DNA from: Pseudomaricurvus hydrocarbonicus
GTDB taxonomy: Bacteria; Pseudomonadota; Gammaproteobacteria; Pseudomonadales; Cellvibrionaceae
Reading direction: 5' to 3'
NCBI RefSeq assembly: GCF_011602365.1
Contig: NZ_JAAONZ010000007.1
Span: forward strand, 62,001-126,000
DNA: 64,000 bases
The first letter of the stretch is position 1. Every line of letters starts with the position of its first letter. Under the pieces are notes generated by a model. That model did no database searches. It was given only the letters and a program-made list of their open reading frames with translations, and was not told the origin of the DNA. This document shows positions 24,345 through 32,833 of the stretch, in pieces. A program made the position numbers and the translations under genes.

Positions 24345-25580
24345 TCAGGTGTTAAGCACGGGGCGCTTATCCGGGTGCAGCTCCGGGCAATAGATCCCGC
24401 CAGGGGCATCGATCAGGGCCACGCAGCGGTTGCAGTGGTTGCAGCCGCTGTCGTAGGGCTGGCTGTTCGCCAGTGCCGCGCTGGCGTTGCGCGGGTAGTT
24501 CGGGTCGGCCAGCAAGGTCCGGCCCAGCTGCACAAAGTCGATGCCATCGCGCATCACCTGTTCCAGACTCTCCAGGGTTGAGCAGCCGCCGATGTAGACC
24601 AGCTGGCAATCGACGGCGTCGCGAACCCGGCGACACCCATCGCGGAAGTAAAGCTCGTGATAGGGGTATTCTTTAAACAGGCTTGGCCCCAATATTTTCA
24701 TGCCCAGCTTGGCAATCAGGCTCTGGCTCTGTTCGATTAAGCCGTGGTGAATGCTGGGGCCGCGAAACATCAGGTTGGGATTAAAACTGGAGGTGCCGCC
24801 GGTGGTAATCAAGGCATCGCAACCGGCCTGGTCCAGGTAGCGGGCCACCTCGACCGCCTCGTTTTCCTCGAGCCCGCCTTTGATGCCGTCAGTCAGCCCC
24901 ATCTTGGCGATGATCGGGAAGTCATCGCCGACCGCGGCGCGGATGGTTTCGATGATGCGCACCGGCACCCGCATCCGATTGTGCAGGCTGCCACCGTAGT
25001 CGTCGGTACGGCGATTGGTTTTCGGGCTGATAAACTGGCTGATGCCGTAACCGTGTCCGCAGTGCACTTCCAGGGCATCGAAGCCCACCTCTTTCATAAA
25101 CAGTGCCGCGTCGTGGAAGCTTTGCACGAAATAGTCGATATCCGCATGGGTCATGGCGCCGGCAAACGGGCGGCCGAGTGGCACACCCAAGGTATTGAGC
25201 TGACGCGACGGCCCCAGGGGTTTGTCGAGACGCTGCAGTTTGGGATTGCGGGAAAAATAACCGCAGTGAACCACTTGTCCCGCCACCCGTGCGCCGGTGG
25301 CTTTCACCGCACTCACCAGGTCTTGCAACTGCGGGCGGATGCCCTCGTGCATGTACATCATCTGGTCGTGAATACGACCGTCGGCTTCGGTGGCACAGTA
25401 GGCTACTGTGGTCATACCGATGCCGCCCTCACCGAGTTCCACATGAAAATTCTGCAACAGCTGACTGGGCACCCCGCCTGGGCTTTTGCCTTCATAGGTA
25501 CCCGCTTTGATCAGGCGGTTGCGCAGTGGCAGTTTTCCTAAGGTGGCGGGGGACAGGGCACGGCGTAAAGCATCGCTCAT
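24345..25580 (-). CDS. Old yellow enzyme-like NADH:flavin oxidoreductase
   Basis: A 411-residue FMN-dependent TIM-barrel protein of the OYE/2,4-dienoyl-CoA reductase type. Seen: LRNRLIKAGTYEG at the N-terminus, EVHCGHGYGISQFISP with the active-site His, NRRTDDYGGSLHNRMR and GRTLLADPNYP. Cys residues in CNHCNRC and a later IYC form a C-x2-C-x2-C-x11-C arrangement like the 4Fe-4S site of dienoyl-CoA reductases, but the FAD/NADPH domains that normally follow are missing. It would reduce, or run in reverse on, enone or dienone substrates such as ring A dienones. It is divergent from a TetR gene with two tandem palindromes between. Confidence 0.86.
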   Translation of the reverse strand: MSDALRRALSPATLGKLPLRNRLIKAGTYEGKSPGGVPSQLLQNFHVELGEGGIGMTTVAYCATEADGRIHDQMMYMHEGIRPQLQDLVSAVKATGARVAGQVVHCGYFSRNPKLQRLDKPLGPSRQLNTLGVPLGRPFAGAMTHADIDYFVQSFHDAALFMKEVGFDALEVHCGHGYGISQFISPKTNRRTDDYGGSLHNRMRVPVRIIETIRAAVGDDFPIIAKMGLTDGIKGGLEENEAVEVARYLDQAGCDALITTGGTSSFNPNLMFRGPSIHHGLIEQSQSLIAKLGMKILGPSLFKEYPYHELYFRDGCRRVRDAVDCQLVYIGGCSTLESLEQVMRDGIDFVQLGRTLLADPNYPRNASAALANSQPYDSGCNHCNRCVALIDAPGGIYCPELHPDKRPVLNT

Positions 25581-25646
25581 AGTGATGTCTCTTTCGGATA
25601 ATTATGTTCGACCGCACAGGGCGGCGGAATATGGGGGTGATTGCTC

Positions 25647-25667
25647 TTATGCAATGACATTGCATAA
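25647..25667. promoter_or_regulatory. TetR-type operator, copy 1
   Basis: TTATGCAAT-N3-ATTGCATAA, perfect 9-base arms, in the divergent region between the OYE-like gene and the TetR gene at 25716. Confidence 0.75.
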
Positions 25668-25668
25668 G

Positions 25669-25689
25669 TTATGCAATACTATTTCATAA
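25669..25689. promoter_or_regulatory. TetR-type operator, copy 2
   Basis: TTATGCAAT-N3-ATTTCATAA, one mismatch from copy 1 and offset by 22 bases, about two helical turns. Two dimers could bind the same DNA face side by side. Confidence 0.7.
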
Positions 25690-25715
25690 GTCAATCATCG
25701 AGCCAGGGCCCTTGC

Positions 25716-26279
25716 ATGAGCAGTCAACGTCGAAGTCAGGCCGAGCGCCGGCAGCAAACCTACAATCAGGTATTGGAAAGCGCGACGCAGCTGTTTGGTG
25801 AACGCGGTTATGACGGCACCTCGCTGGAAGACATTGCGGTCGCATGTGGCTTGACCACGCGGCCGATTTACCATTATTTCGGCAACAAAAAAGCTCTGTT
25901 TGCCGCCGTCAACGAACAACAGGAGCAGCGCATCCTGGCAAGCATGGACGCCAGCGCCGATGTCATGAGCAGTTGGCGCAGCTTTCTGGGTTTGTGCGAT
26001 GAGGCGGGTTTTCGCCGCATCGTATTGCTCGACAGCCCCAATGTGTTGGGACGTGACCGCTGGGGCAACAGTGAGGTGGCTCAGGCCTCGCTAAAGTTCT
26101 TAGTCGCTGATGCGACGCAGTCCAAGTCACAGCGCATTCGACAAACCCTGATCAGTCGGGTTCTGATAGCCGCCTTTGGCGAATGCGCGCTGATGATTGC
26201 CCAAGCTGACGATACTCAAATGGCCAAACGCGAGGCCGATCGATTGGTGCAATCCCTGGTGCAGGCCTTTATTGGCTAG
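25716..26279 (+). CDS. TetR family transcriptional regulator
   Basis: A 187-residue TetR protein. The helix-turn-helix part is YNQVLESATQLFGERGYDG, LEDIAVACGLTTRPIYHYF and GNKKALFAAV, at about residues 14-58. The C-terminal helices give no recognisable subgroup signal. The start MSSQRRSQAERRQQT is preferred because the 15 residues upstream overlap the operator region. Two copies of TTATGCAAT-N3-ATTGCATAA precede it, the second ending 27 bases before the start codon, so it should repress itself and the divergent OYE-like gene. The KstD-like gene lies 138 bases downstream on the same strand and has its own upstream palindrome. Confidence 0.9.
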   Translation: MSSQRRSQAERRQQTYNQVLESATQLFGERGYDGTSLEDIAVACGLTTRPIYHYFGNKKALFAAVNEQQEQRILASMDASADVMSSWRSFLGLCDEAGFRRIVLLDSPNVLGRDRWGNSEVAQASLKFLVADATQSKSQRIRQTLISRVLIAAFGECALMIAQADDTQMAKREADRLVQSLVQAFIG

Positions 26280-26337
26280 GCGCTCGGCGCAGCTGACAGG
26301 CTCCGCAGCCCTCCCGCCGCTAAGTTGCACTTCTTAT

Positions 26338-26355
26338 ATCGTCCATGTGGACGAT
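26338..26355. promoter_or_regulatory. Perfect palindrome ATCGTCC-N4-GGACGAT
   Basis: Arms are identical to those at 15622, with spacer ATGT, and the following GAG is shared with that copy. It ends 63 bases before the KstD-like start codon, the same spacing as the site before KshA. It fits the position of an activator just upstream of a promoter whose transcript has a short leader. Confidence 0.7.
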
Positions 26356-26417
26356 GAGCCGCAGCCGCCATCAATTCAGACTTGTGTCGAATCTGCAAAT
26401 CTGAAGATGGCGAATCC

Positions 26418-28142
26418 ATGACGGAAACTACAACCTACGATGTGATTGTGGTCGGCTCCGGTGCCGGTGGCATGACAGCGGCCCTGCGGGCGTTTGATCA
26501 GGGGCTGTCGGTGTTGCTGATAGAAAAGAGTGAGCTCTACGGCGGCACATCGGCCATGTCGGGCGGTGGTATCTGGATCCCCAATCACGGTAAGCCCTCC
26601 AGTGTGCAGGACTGTTACGACGAGGCCTTCACCTACATGCGGGGGCTGGTGGAACCCTGTGTCAGTGACGAGCGCATTCACACCTACCTGACAAAAGCTC
26701 CGGTGATGCTGCGCTATCTGGAAGCGCATACTCATGCCCGTTTCGATCCCCAGGACAGCTATTGCGATTACTACCCCGATCGTCCCGGCGGCAAGAGTGG
26801 CGGCCGTACCCTGGATCCGGCGCCTTACGATGGCGCTTTATTGGACGATGAGATGGCGCGGCTGAGACCTTCGCACGTGCAGACCGTGGTCATGGGGCGC
26901 TACACGCTGACCATGGCCGAAGCTCGCAAGGTGTTCAGCAAAGCCTCCGGCTGGATGTCACTGATGCTCAAGGTGGTGGCCCAATATTGGCTGGACTGGC
27001 CCCAGCGCCGACGCAGTTCACGCAGTCGCCGTCTGGTGCTGGGCAACGCGCTGGTCGGTCGGCTGCGCCACTCTATGCTCGATCGCAATATCCCGCTGTG
27101 GCTGAATACGGCGCTGGAGGAATTGCTGTACGAAGCTGGCCGATGCACCGGAGTACGAGTGCAGAAGAACGGACAGCCGCTGACCCTGATGGCTCGCAAA
27201 GGCGTGATCTTGGCCGCCGGCGGGTTCGAGCGCAATCAGGCCATGCGCGATCAGTATCTGCCGCAGCCGTCGTCCATAGACTGGTCTGCGGGCAACCCGG
27301 CCAACACCGGTGATGCCATTCGCGCGGGCCAGAAACTCGGTGCCCATACCGACCTGATGGCACACGCCTGGTGGGGACCGGCGGTGAAAGTCGAGCAGGA
27401 GCCGCTGGCGCGTATTTTGTTTGTGGAAAAATCCTTGCCGAGCCTGATCTTTGTCAATCGGGACGGCAAGCGTTTTTCCAATGAGGCCGCCCCCTACCAG
27501 AATTACGGTGCGAGTGCCTATACGGGGCTGGAGGAAGAGGGCAACGCGGTGCCTGCCTACGCCATTTTCGACAGTCAATACCGCAAGAAATACCTGTTCG
27601 GGCCCATGTTGCAATCCGAAGTGACCCCGGACGCGCTGCTGCCCAAACACCTCAAAGATAACTTCTATCACAAGGCCGACAGCCTGGAGGCGCTGGCCGC
27701 AACCCTGGGCTTACCGGTTCAGAACCTGAGACAAACCGTGGATCGTTTCAACCGCATGGCCAAGGCCGGCGAGGATACGGATTTCCACAAGGGCGGCAAT
27801 CTGCACGATCAGTATTACGGTGACGCCAGTCATTCCCCCAACCCTTGTCTGGGCACCCTCAGCAAGGCGCCGTTTTACGCCGTCAAAGTCTACCCCGGTG
27901 ATCTGGGCACCAAAGGCGGTTTGTTAACGGATACGCACGCGCGGGTACTGCATGAAAATGGCGAAGTGATCAACGGTCTCTACGCCATCGGCAATTGTTC
28001 GGCGTCGGTGATGGGCAGTACCTATCCAGGTGCCGGCTCAACATTGGGGCCGGCCATGACGTTCGGTTATCTGGCCGCCAATCACTTGGCAGACTGTAAA
28101 CAAGAGGAACAATTGGATCCCCGGGAGGCGATGTCGGCTTAA
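26418..28142 (+). CDS. kstD: FAD-dependent 3-ketosteroid delta1-dehydrogenase (KstD-like)
   Basis: A 574-residue flavoprotein of the KstD family. The FAD fold is VIVVGSGAGGMTAALRA, then GGTSAMSGGGIWIPN. The C-terminus has YPGAGSTLGPAMTFGYLAANH with Tyr536 and Gly540 in the Y-x3-G pattern that, as I recall, supplies a catalytic Tyr and Gly of delta1-dehydrogenases. It would make the C1-C2 double bond that, with 9alpha-hydroxylation by KshA, opens ring B. This is the second ketosteroid dehydrogenase type here; the one at 15781 has the delta4-type motif instead. The TonB receptor gene follows after 75 bases, so the two form an operon behind the palindrome. Confidence 0.85.
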   Translation: MTETTTYDVIVVGSGAGGMTAALRAFDQGLSVLLIEKSELYGGTSAMSGGGIWIPNHGKPSSVQDCYDEAFTYMRGLVEPCVSDERIHTYLTKAPVMLRYLEAHTHARFDPQDSYCDYYPDRPGGKSGGRTLDPAPYDGALLDDEMARLRPSHVQTVVMGRYTLTMAEARKVFSKASGWMSLMLKVVAQYWLDWPQRRRSSRSRRLVLGNALVGRLRHSMLDRNIPLWLNTALEELLYEAGRCTGVRVQKNGQPLTLMARKGVILAAGGFERNQAMRDQYLPQPSSIDWSAGNPANTGDAIRAGQKLGAHTDLMAHAWWGPAVKVEQEPLARILFVEKSLPSLIFVNRDGKRFSNEAAPYQNYGASAYTGLEEEGNAVPAYAIFDSQYRKKYLFGPMLQSEVTPDALLPKHLKDNFYHKADSLEALAATLGLPVQNLRQTVDRFNRMAKAGEDTDFHKGGNLHDQYYGDASHSPNPCLGTLSKAPFYAVKVYPGDLGTKGGLLTDTHARVLHENGEVINGLYAIGNCSASVMGSTYPGAGSTLGPAMTFGYLAANHLADCKQEEQLDPREAMSA

Positions 28143-28217
28143 TTCTGTCCATCGTGATCCGTGCAGAAGCTCTCCCAAAACAATAACCATAAACAAGCCC
28201 GAAGAGTGAGTAACACC

Positions 28218-30419
28218 ATGCATAATAAAAAAACAAGACACGCTTTACCCCTGGCTATCATGATGGCATCGGGGCTGATCCCGCTCACGGCCAGCGCCGA
28301 GGGGGTGCTGGAAGAAGTTGTGGTCACGGCGCAAAAGCGCAGCGAGTCCCTGCAGGATGCTCCTGTGGCGATTACGGCTTACAGCGCCGAGTCCCTGGAA
28401 TCACTGGGGATTGATAACATGGAAGACCTGACCACCACCGCGCCGAGCCTGCAGAGCTACGCCTTTCCGACCTCCACCAACACTGTGTCGCTGTTCATCC
28501 GGGGACTGGGCAACCTGGATTCCCAGACCCTGACGACTGATAACCCGGTCGGTATTTACGTCGATGATGTGTACATCGCCCGCGCCAATGGTGCCCAGAT
28601 TGATTTGCTGGATCTCGAACGGGTGGAAGTGCTGCGCGGACCACAGGGCACCCTATACGGGCGCAACTCCAGTGCCGGGGCGGTGAAATTCATCAGCAAA
28701 AAACCGGCGGACGAGGCCGGCGTGACGGTGAAAGCCAGTGTCGGTGAATTTGATTACGCGCGCCTGGGGATCACCGCCGATCTGCCGATCAGTGACAGCC
28801 TGCGTACCAAATTGTCGGTCATGGCGTCCAGCGAAGATGGCTGGGTGGAAAACCGTGGCCCGAACACAACCGGCGGCAAACCTGACAACGACTTTTACGC
28901 CAAAGACCAGAGTGCCATTCGCCTGGCAGTCAGCTGGGACATCAGCGACAACCTGACGGCCGATTACAGCTACGACTACACCGATGTGGACAGCACCGCC
29001 CAGTACTACCAATCGGTAGCCTTGGGTAATAAACGCCGAGACGATACTTACAACATCCTCACCGGCGGTGACTACCGTTATGTTCTGCCGGAAGGCAATA
29101 TGGAGCAGCAGGGCCACAACCTGACGGTCACGGCGCAGTTGGCAGACAACCTGACGTTGAAGTCGATTTCTTCCTACCGCGACTCCACCGACGATGTGGC
29201 GTCCAACTGGAGCGATGTGATTTTTTTCGCCACCCATACCCGCTTTGCCACCGAGTCCTTCAGTCAGGAGTTTCAACTGGTGGGCAATGCTGAGCGGCTC
29301 AGCTACGTAGCGGGTTTGTATTACTTCTCCGAGGACGGTTCAAAAAGTGATACCCAGTATTCGAACATCGACTTTGGCGGGCTGCCACTCTCTACAGATG
29401 TGCTGCTCGACCCGCTGGCCAGCCAGTCCTATTTCGGTTTTCCACAGGGCACGTTACTCGGCACTACCTATATTGAAACCGAGCTGCAATCCGTAGCCGC
29501 CTACGGCCAGGTCACCTATGACATGACCGACCGCCTGAGTCTGACCCTGGGGTTACGCTACACCGAAGACGATCGTGAAGCGCAGCGCAGCGGCGATAAC
29601 CTGACCTTCTTCCCGGGCGCCAACGACGGCACCTATGACCATATTGACTGGACGGCGATTGCCGACTTCGCCTTTACCGATAGCGTCAACGGCTATGTCA
29701 AAGCCGCAACTGGCTTCCGCTCCGGCGGTTCTTCCGAGCGGGCGCCCAACTTTGCGCAAACCTTTGCTGAAGAGGAAGTGATCAGCTACGAACTCGGTGT
29801 GAAATCGGAACTGCTGAACAACAGCTTGCGTCTGAACGCCGCACTCTTCCGCACCGAAACCGATAATGCCATCAACACCATCGGCGGCACGGGCGTGATG
29901 GCGGCGTTTCAGGAAACCTTTAACTTCGGCGAAGTGAAAATCAGCGGCTTTGAACTCGATGCCCTGTGGGCGCTGGGTACAGACACCACCCTCGGACTGA
30001 ATTATGTCTACCTGGATGGTGAATTGTCGGATGTGGTGGTGCCGGATGAAAGCCTGTTGCAAATTCCCGGCAGCGATATCACCGACCAGAGTTATTTGTC
30101 GCAAACGCCGCGTCACGCCTTCAGTCTGACGTTTGATCACAGCTTTGCCATCGCGGAACATACCCTGGACGCGCATCTGGACTACAGTTACCGCGATGAA
30201 GTGTATTCATCCGCTCTGGGTTTCAAGGTGAACGACCTGGGTCAGCTCAACGGCCGCATAAGTCTGCGTGACCTCAGCATTGGCAAGTCCACCATGGACA
30301 TCGGGCTGTGGGGCAAAAACCTGACCGACGAGGAAGAAACCATCTACGTACTGGCCGGTGGCGGCAATCAGTTCAACAAGCCACTCAGCTACGGTGTGGA
30401 TGTCAATATCCGTTTCTAG
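28218..30419 (+). CDS. TonB-dependent outer-membrane receptor
   Basis: A 733-residue TonB-dependent receptor. Signal peptide MHNKKTRHALPLAIMMASG... ends near ASAEG; LEEVVVTAQKRSESLQDAP and VLRGPQGTLYGRNSSAGAVKF define the plug. The barrel has many Asp/Tyr/Asn strands and ends in YGVDVNIRF with a terminal Phe, as expected for outer-membrane insertion. The start at 28218 gives a good signal peptide; 19 upstream codons overlap the KstD gene's downstream region. It sits 75 bases behind the KstD-like gene and is followed by a strong terminator, so KstD and receptor form a two-gene operon, linking uptake to the first ring A step. Confidence 0.93.
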   Translation: MHNKKTRHALPLAIMMASGLIPLTASAEGVLEEVVVTAQKRSESLQDAPVAITAYSAESLESLGIDNMEDLTTTAPSLQSYAFPTSTNTVSLFIRGLGNLDSQTLTTDNPVGIYVDDVYIARANGAQIDLLDLERVEVLRGPQGTLYGRNSSAGAVKFISKKPADEAGVTVKASVGEFDYARLGITADLPISDSLRTKLSVMASSEDGWVENRGPNTTGGKPDNDFYAKDQSAIRLAVSWDISDNLTADYSYDYTDVDSTAQYYQSVALGNKRRDDTYNILTGGDYRYVLPEGNMEQQGHNLTVTAQLADNLTLKSISSYRDSTDDVASNWSDVIFFATHTRFATESFSQEFQLVGNAERLSYVAGLYYFSEDGSKSDTQYSNIDFGGLPLSTDVLLDPLASQSYFGFPQGTLLGTTYIETELQSVAAYGQVTYDMTDRLSLTLGLRYTEDDREAQRSGDNLTFFPGANDGTYDHIDWTAIADFAFTDSVNGYVKAATGFRSGGSSERAPNFAQTFAEEEVISYELGVKSELLNNSLRLNAALFRTETDNAINTIGGTGVMAAFQETFNFGEVKISGFELDALWALGTDTTLGLNYVYLDGELSDVVVPDESLLQIPGSDITDQSYLSQTPRHAFSLTFDHSFAIAEHTLDAHLDYSYRDEVYSSALGFKVNDLGQLNGRISLRDLSIGKSTMDIGLWGKNLTDEEETIYVLAGGGNQFNKPLSYGVDVNIRF

Positions 30420-30430
30420 GACGGCGTCTC

Positions 30431-30467
30431 ACAGGTCCTGCCGCTGGGTGGCAGGACTGTTTTTTTA
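30431..30467 (+). terminator. Rho-independent terminator after TonB receptor
   Basis: CAGGTCCTGCC pairs with GGCAGGACTG around a short loop, followed by seven T. It ends the KstD-receptor operon. Confidence 0.88.
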
Positions 30468-30599
30468 GATTTACCTGCTTGGTTTTCTTAGCGCTAAACT
30501 GCCGTCCATGGTTGTCTGAAGATTGGGTGGCCCTGTAACCCGTGATGCTGTGTCAGTGTTGGTTGCAAGGCCAAGGTTGTGTGACGTCGACGCTGCCTG

Positions 30600-30647
30600 C
30601 AGTGACGCAATTACACAGTGACGCCATTACGCAGTGACGCAGTGGAC
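30600..30647. repeat. 16-base tandem repeat, about 2.6 units
   Basis: Units CAGTGACGCAATTACA, CAGTGACGCCATTACG and a partial CAGTGACGCAGTGGAC start at 30600, 30616 and 30632. The array lies in the 272-base gap between the convergent TonB receptor and EthD genes. It may be a slipped-strand expansion or a small binding array; no coding potential is seen. Confidence 0.7.
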
Positions 30648-30668
30648 CAGTGGCCAGATTTGATCAGG

Positions 30669-30691
30669 TGACTTTGACTCGATCAAAGTCA
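30669..30691 (-). terminator. Hairpin directly after EthD stop
   Basis: TGACTTTGA-CTCGA-TCAAAGTCA, a perfect 9-base stem touching the stop of the EthD-like gene. There is no clear T-tract, so this is a weak terminator or processing signal. Confidence 0.35.
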
Positions 30692-31309
30692 TCAAACATC
30701 AAGACGTGTCAGCAGCAAAGAGGCGATCAGTGCAGAGGGGTCGGTTTCCTCCCGCTGTACGCGCAGAGCCGTGGCTGACACAGACTGAGGCAAGTTGTCG
30801 GTAACAAAGGGGTCCGAGGTCCACAGTAGCGCCCGTGCGGGAAAGCTGGAGGGTTGCATGATCCAGTCCAACGTCATCTCGGCGTCGGACGGGACCAGAG
30901 TGTTGGCCTGAATCAGACTGTTGACCCAGTCCTCGACAGTGGATCGATCACCGCTCCAGTTCAACAAGATGGCCCAGCGTTGATTGAGCAACGGGCCGGT
31001 TGACAAGTATTGCACTTCACAGGCCCCCGCTGCCTGCTGCGAAGGGTCCATAAATTGCAGCTCATCGGTGCGCAACAGTTTGCGCGCCGGGCCATTGGAT
31101 ATGGTTGCCACATGGTTCAGGTCTTCGGCCCAAAACTCCGAAATGGTATCAAAGCCAATCCCTTCGTGATCCAGCAAATGGTTGCGCACGTAGCGGTTAA
31201 ACGGCAGGTACTGAATCGCCAGCGGTACGTGCTGTTGCTCGTAATAGTGCTGAAACTCCTGTCGCGACATGCCCATACGGCGCGTTAATGCACAAATGGA
31301 TTTCATCAT
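30692..31309 (-). CDS. EthD-domain protein
   Basis: A 205-residue protein. The N-terminal half matches the EthD/dimeric alpha-beta barrel type: ICALTRRMGMSRQEFQHYYE, then QQHVPLA and LPFNRYVRNHLL, and FDTISEFWAED. The second half appears to repeat the fold (RWAILLNWSGD..., WIMQPSSFPARALLW), so it may be a two-domain form. EthD proteins accompany P450 or oxygenase systems but have no settled catalytic role. It lies 65 bases after the Rieske oxygenase gene on the same strand and is likely its operon partner. Two adjacent ATG codons make the start ambiguous by one residue. Confidence 0.78.
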   Translation of the reverse strand: MMKSICALTRRMGMSRQEFQHYYEQQHVPLAIQYLPFNRYVRNHLLDHEGIGFDTISEFWAEDLNHVATISNGPARKLLRTDELQFMDPSQQAAGACEVQYLSTGPLLNQRWAILLNWSGDRSTVEDWVNSLIQANTLVPSDAEMTLDWIMQPSSFPARALLWTSDPFVTDNLPQSVSATALRVQREETDPSALIASLLLTRLDV

Positions 31310-31374
31310 GGGCGTTAACTCTTATTGTTGTGAGCATATTATTGTTGTTGGCAAATTATGATTGGCGTCGTCCG

Positions 31375-32460
31375 CTAATCAAAAAGACCACTTTCCAGTT
31401 CACGCGCTGTGCTGTCGGGTGCAGGCAGGTGCTCGGTCAGGTAGGTGCCGTTGACAGCTTGTTGAATTGCCGTGCTTTCTTCGGTGTTGGCATAGAACTG
31501 ATTGATCCACTTGCGGCCTTTGAAAAACGGGCCATCCACCGGCATTTGCATCGCGCGCAAGGCTGGCTTTTTGTATTTCCAGATTTCAAAGTCGGCGGCA
31601 AAAGCTTCCAGGGCACCGGCCTGAACCTGGCGGGCGTGCTCGATATCCGCTTCGGTAACGCTATCGCCTGCCGCCGGGGTCAGGCACGCATGCCACACTT
31701 TTGTGACGCCATCCTCTACCGGGGTGTTGGCAATCAGTTCGTAAGTGAGCGTGTCGCCAAACTGTTGTTTGGAGAGCAGAATGCCGGGTCCGGTGTACCA
31801 GGTGACGGTGGTCAGCATGGCCTGGTAAATCTGGTGAAATCCCCCCTGCCGCTGGATGTAAACGTGATCGCGAAATTCGTTTTCAAACCACTCACAGGGC
31901 GCTCCGTGAGTGGGGCCCAGGTGAGCCGTGTCGGCCATGTTGTCAATGATTTCTATGGCGTGAATGTCGAGCGTGCCGAGGTGATCGAGTGTCCAGCGAA
32001 CCCAGCGGGGGTCGTCCCACTCCTTCAGAAAAGGGGGTTCGAATAAGGGGGCGCTGCCCTCGGGATCGTGCCAAACCATAATGCAGCCCATGACTTCGCG
32101 GACGGGATAAGAGGTCAGGCTCTTCACTTTGGGGCAGGATTCCATGTGGGGGATATCGTCCACTTCACCGGCGGCGTTAAAGCGCCAGCCGTGGTAGGGA
32201 CAACGAATGGCATCGCCTTCGATCTGTTGTCCGTTCTTGACGATGATGGCGCTCTTACCGCGGGCCAGGTGGGTGCCCATGTGTGAGCAGTAGGCATCCA
32301 GCATCACCACCCGGCCGCTTTCGCCGCGATACAGTGCAAAGTCCTGACCGAAAAAACGAATGGGGATGGGGCCATGGTCCAGTTCCGAGGCTTCGGCGAC
32401 AACAAACCAGCCGCGTGGGTAGGTGGCGGGTCCCAGACGATATTCTTGTGATGTGGCCAT
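31375..32460 (-). CDS. Rieske oxygenase, KshA-type
   Basis: A 361-residue Rieske non-heme iron oxygenase. The cluster ligands are in YCSHMGTHLARGK and RCPYHGWRF, and the mononuclear iron site is in EIIDNMADTAHLGPTHGAP. The PRGWFVVAEASEL opening, the DDIPH stretch and WHDPEGSAP follow the KshA pattern. Compared with the protein at 9315 it has a longer loop between the two ligand pairs (KSAIIVKNGQQIEGD). The start MATSQEYRLGP has GGGAGA at a proper distance; the 31 earlier codons are outside the fold. It could hydroxylate another steroid position or act as a second 9alpha-hydroxylase. No reductase gene is adjacent. Confidence 0.86.
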   Translation of the reverse strand: MATSQEYRLGPATYPRGWFVVAEASELDHGPIPIRFFGQDFALYRGESGRVVMLDAYCSHMGTHLARGKSAIIVKNGQQIEGDAIRCPYHGWRFNAAGEVDDIPHMESCPKVKSLTSYPVREVMGCIMVWHDPEGSAPLFEPPFLKEWDDPRWVRWTLDHLGTLDIHAIEIIDNMADTAHLGPTHGAPCEWFENEFRDHVYIQRQGGFHQIYQAMLTTVTWYTGPGILLSKQQFGDTLTYELIANTPVEDGVTKVWHACLTPAAGDSVTEADIEHARQVQAGALEAFAADFEIWKYKKPALRAMQMPVDGPFFKGRKWINQFYANTEESTAIQQAVNGTYLTEHLPAPDSTARELESGLFD

Positions 32461-32551
32461 GGTATCTCCCTGTAATTGTATAGCGTGTCTTAAATGGATT
32501 GATTTGAGAAATCGAATGACTTCAGGGTAATGCACGGCTTCGGTGAATACC

Positions 32552-32569
32552 ATCGTCCGCGGGTAGAGA
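32552..32569. promoter_or_regulatory. Single GGACGAT arm before Rieske-EthD operon
   Basis: On the minus strand a perfect GGACGAT arm is present at 32558-32552 with no good partner arm (TCTCTAC). It is 92 bases from the start at 32460, off the usual 62-64 spacing. Weak, listed for comparison with the other sites. Confidence 0.2.
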
Positions 32570-32833
32570 ATCCTAGTCCATTTGGGGGAGGTTAATGACC
32601 GTGTTGTTTGAGGGGGTGTTTTTTGAAGTTGGACTGGTCAGTTCATTGAGAAATGACAGCAGTGTTTTACCGCTGTGACTAATTCGGGCGGCCAAGTGCA
32701 TGATGATGGTGTCATCAGTCGCGACGAGAATCTTGCTATTCTTTTAGCGGTTATCTTGACTATGATCAAGATGCCACTGGTGCTTTGGGGTCAAGGTGGA
32801 ATACGCTTTGATACGAAGATTCAGGAGGTATGT

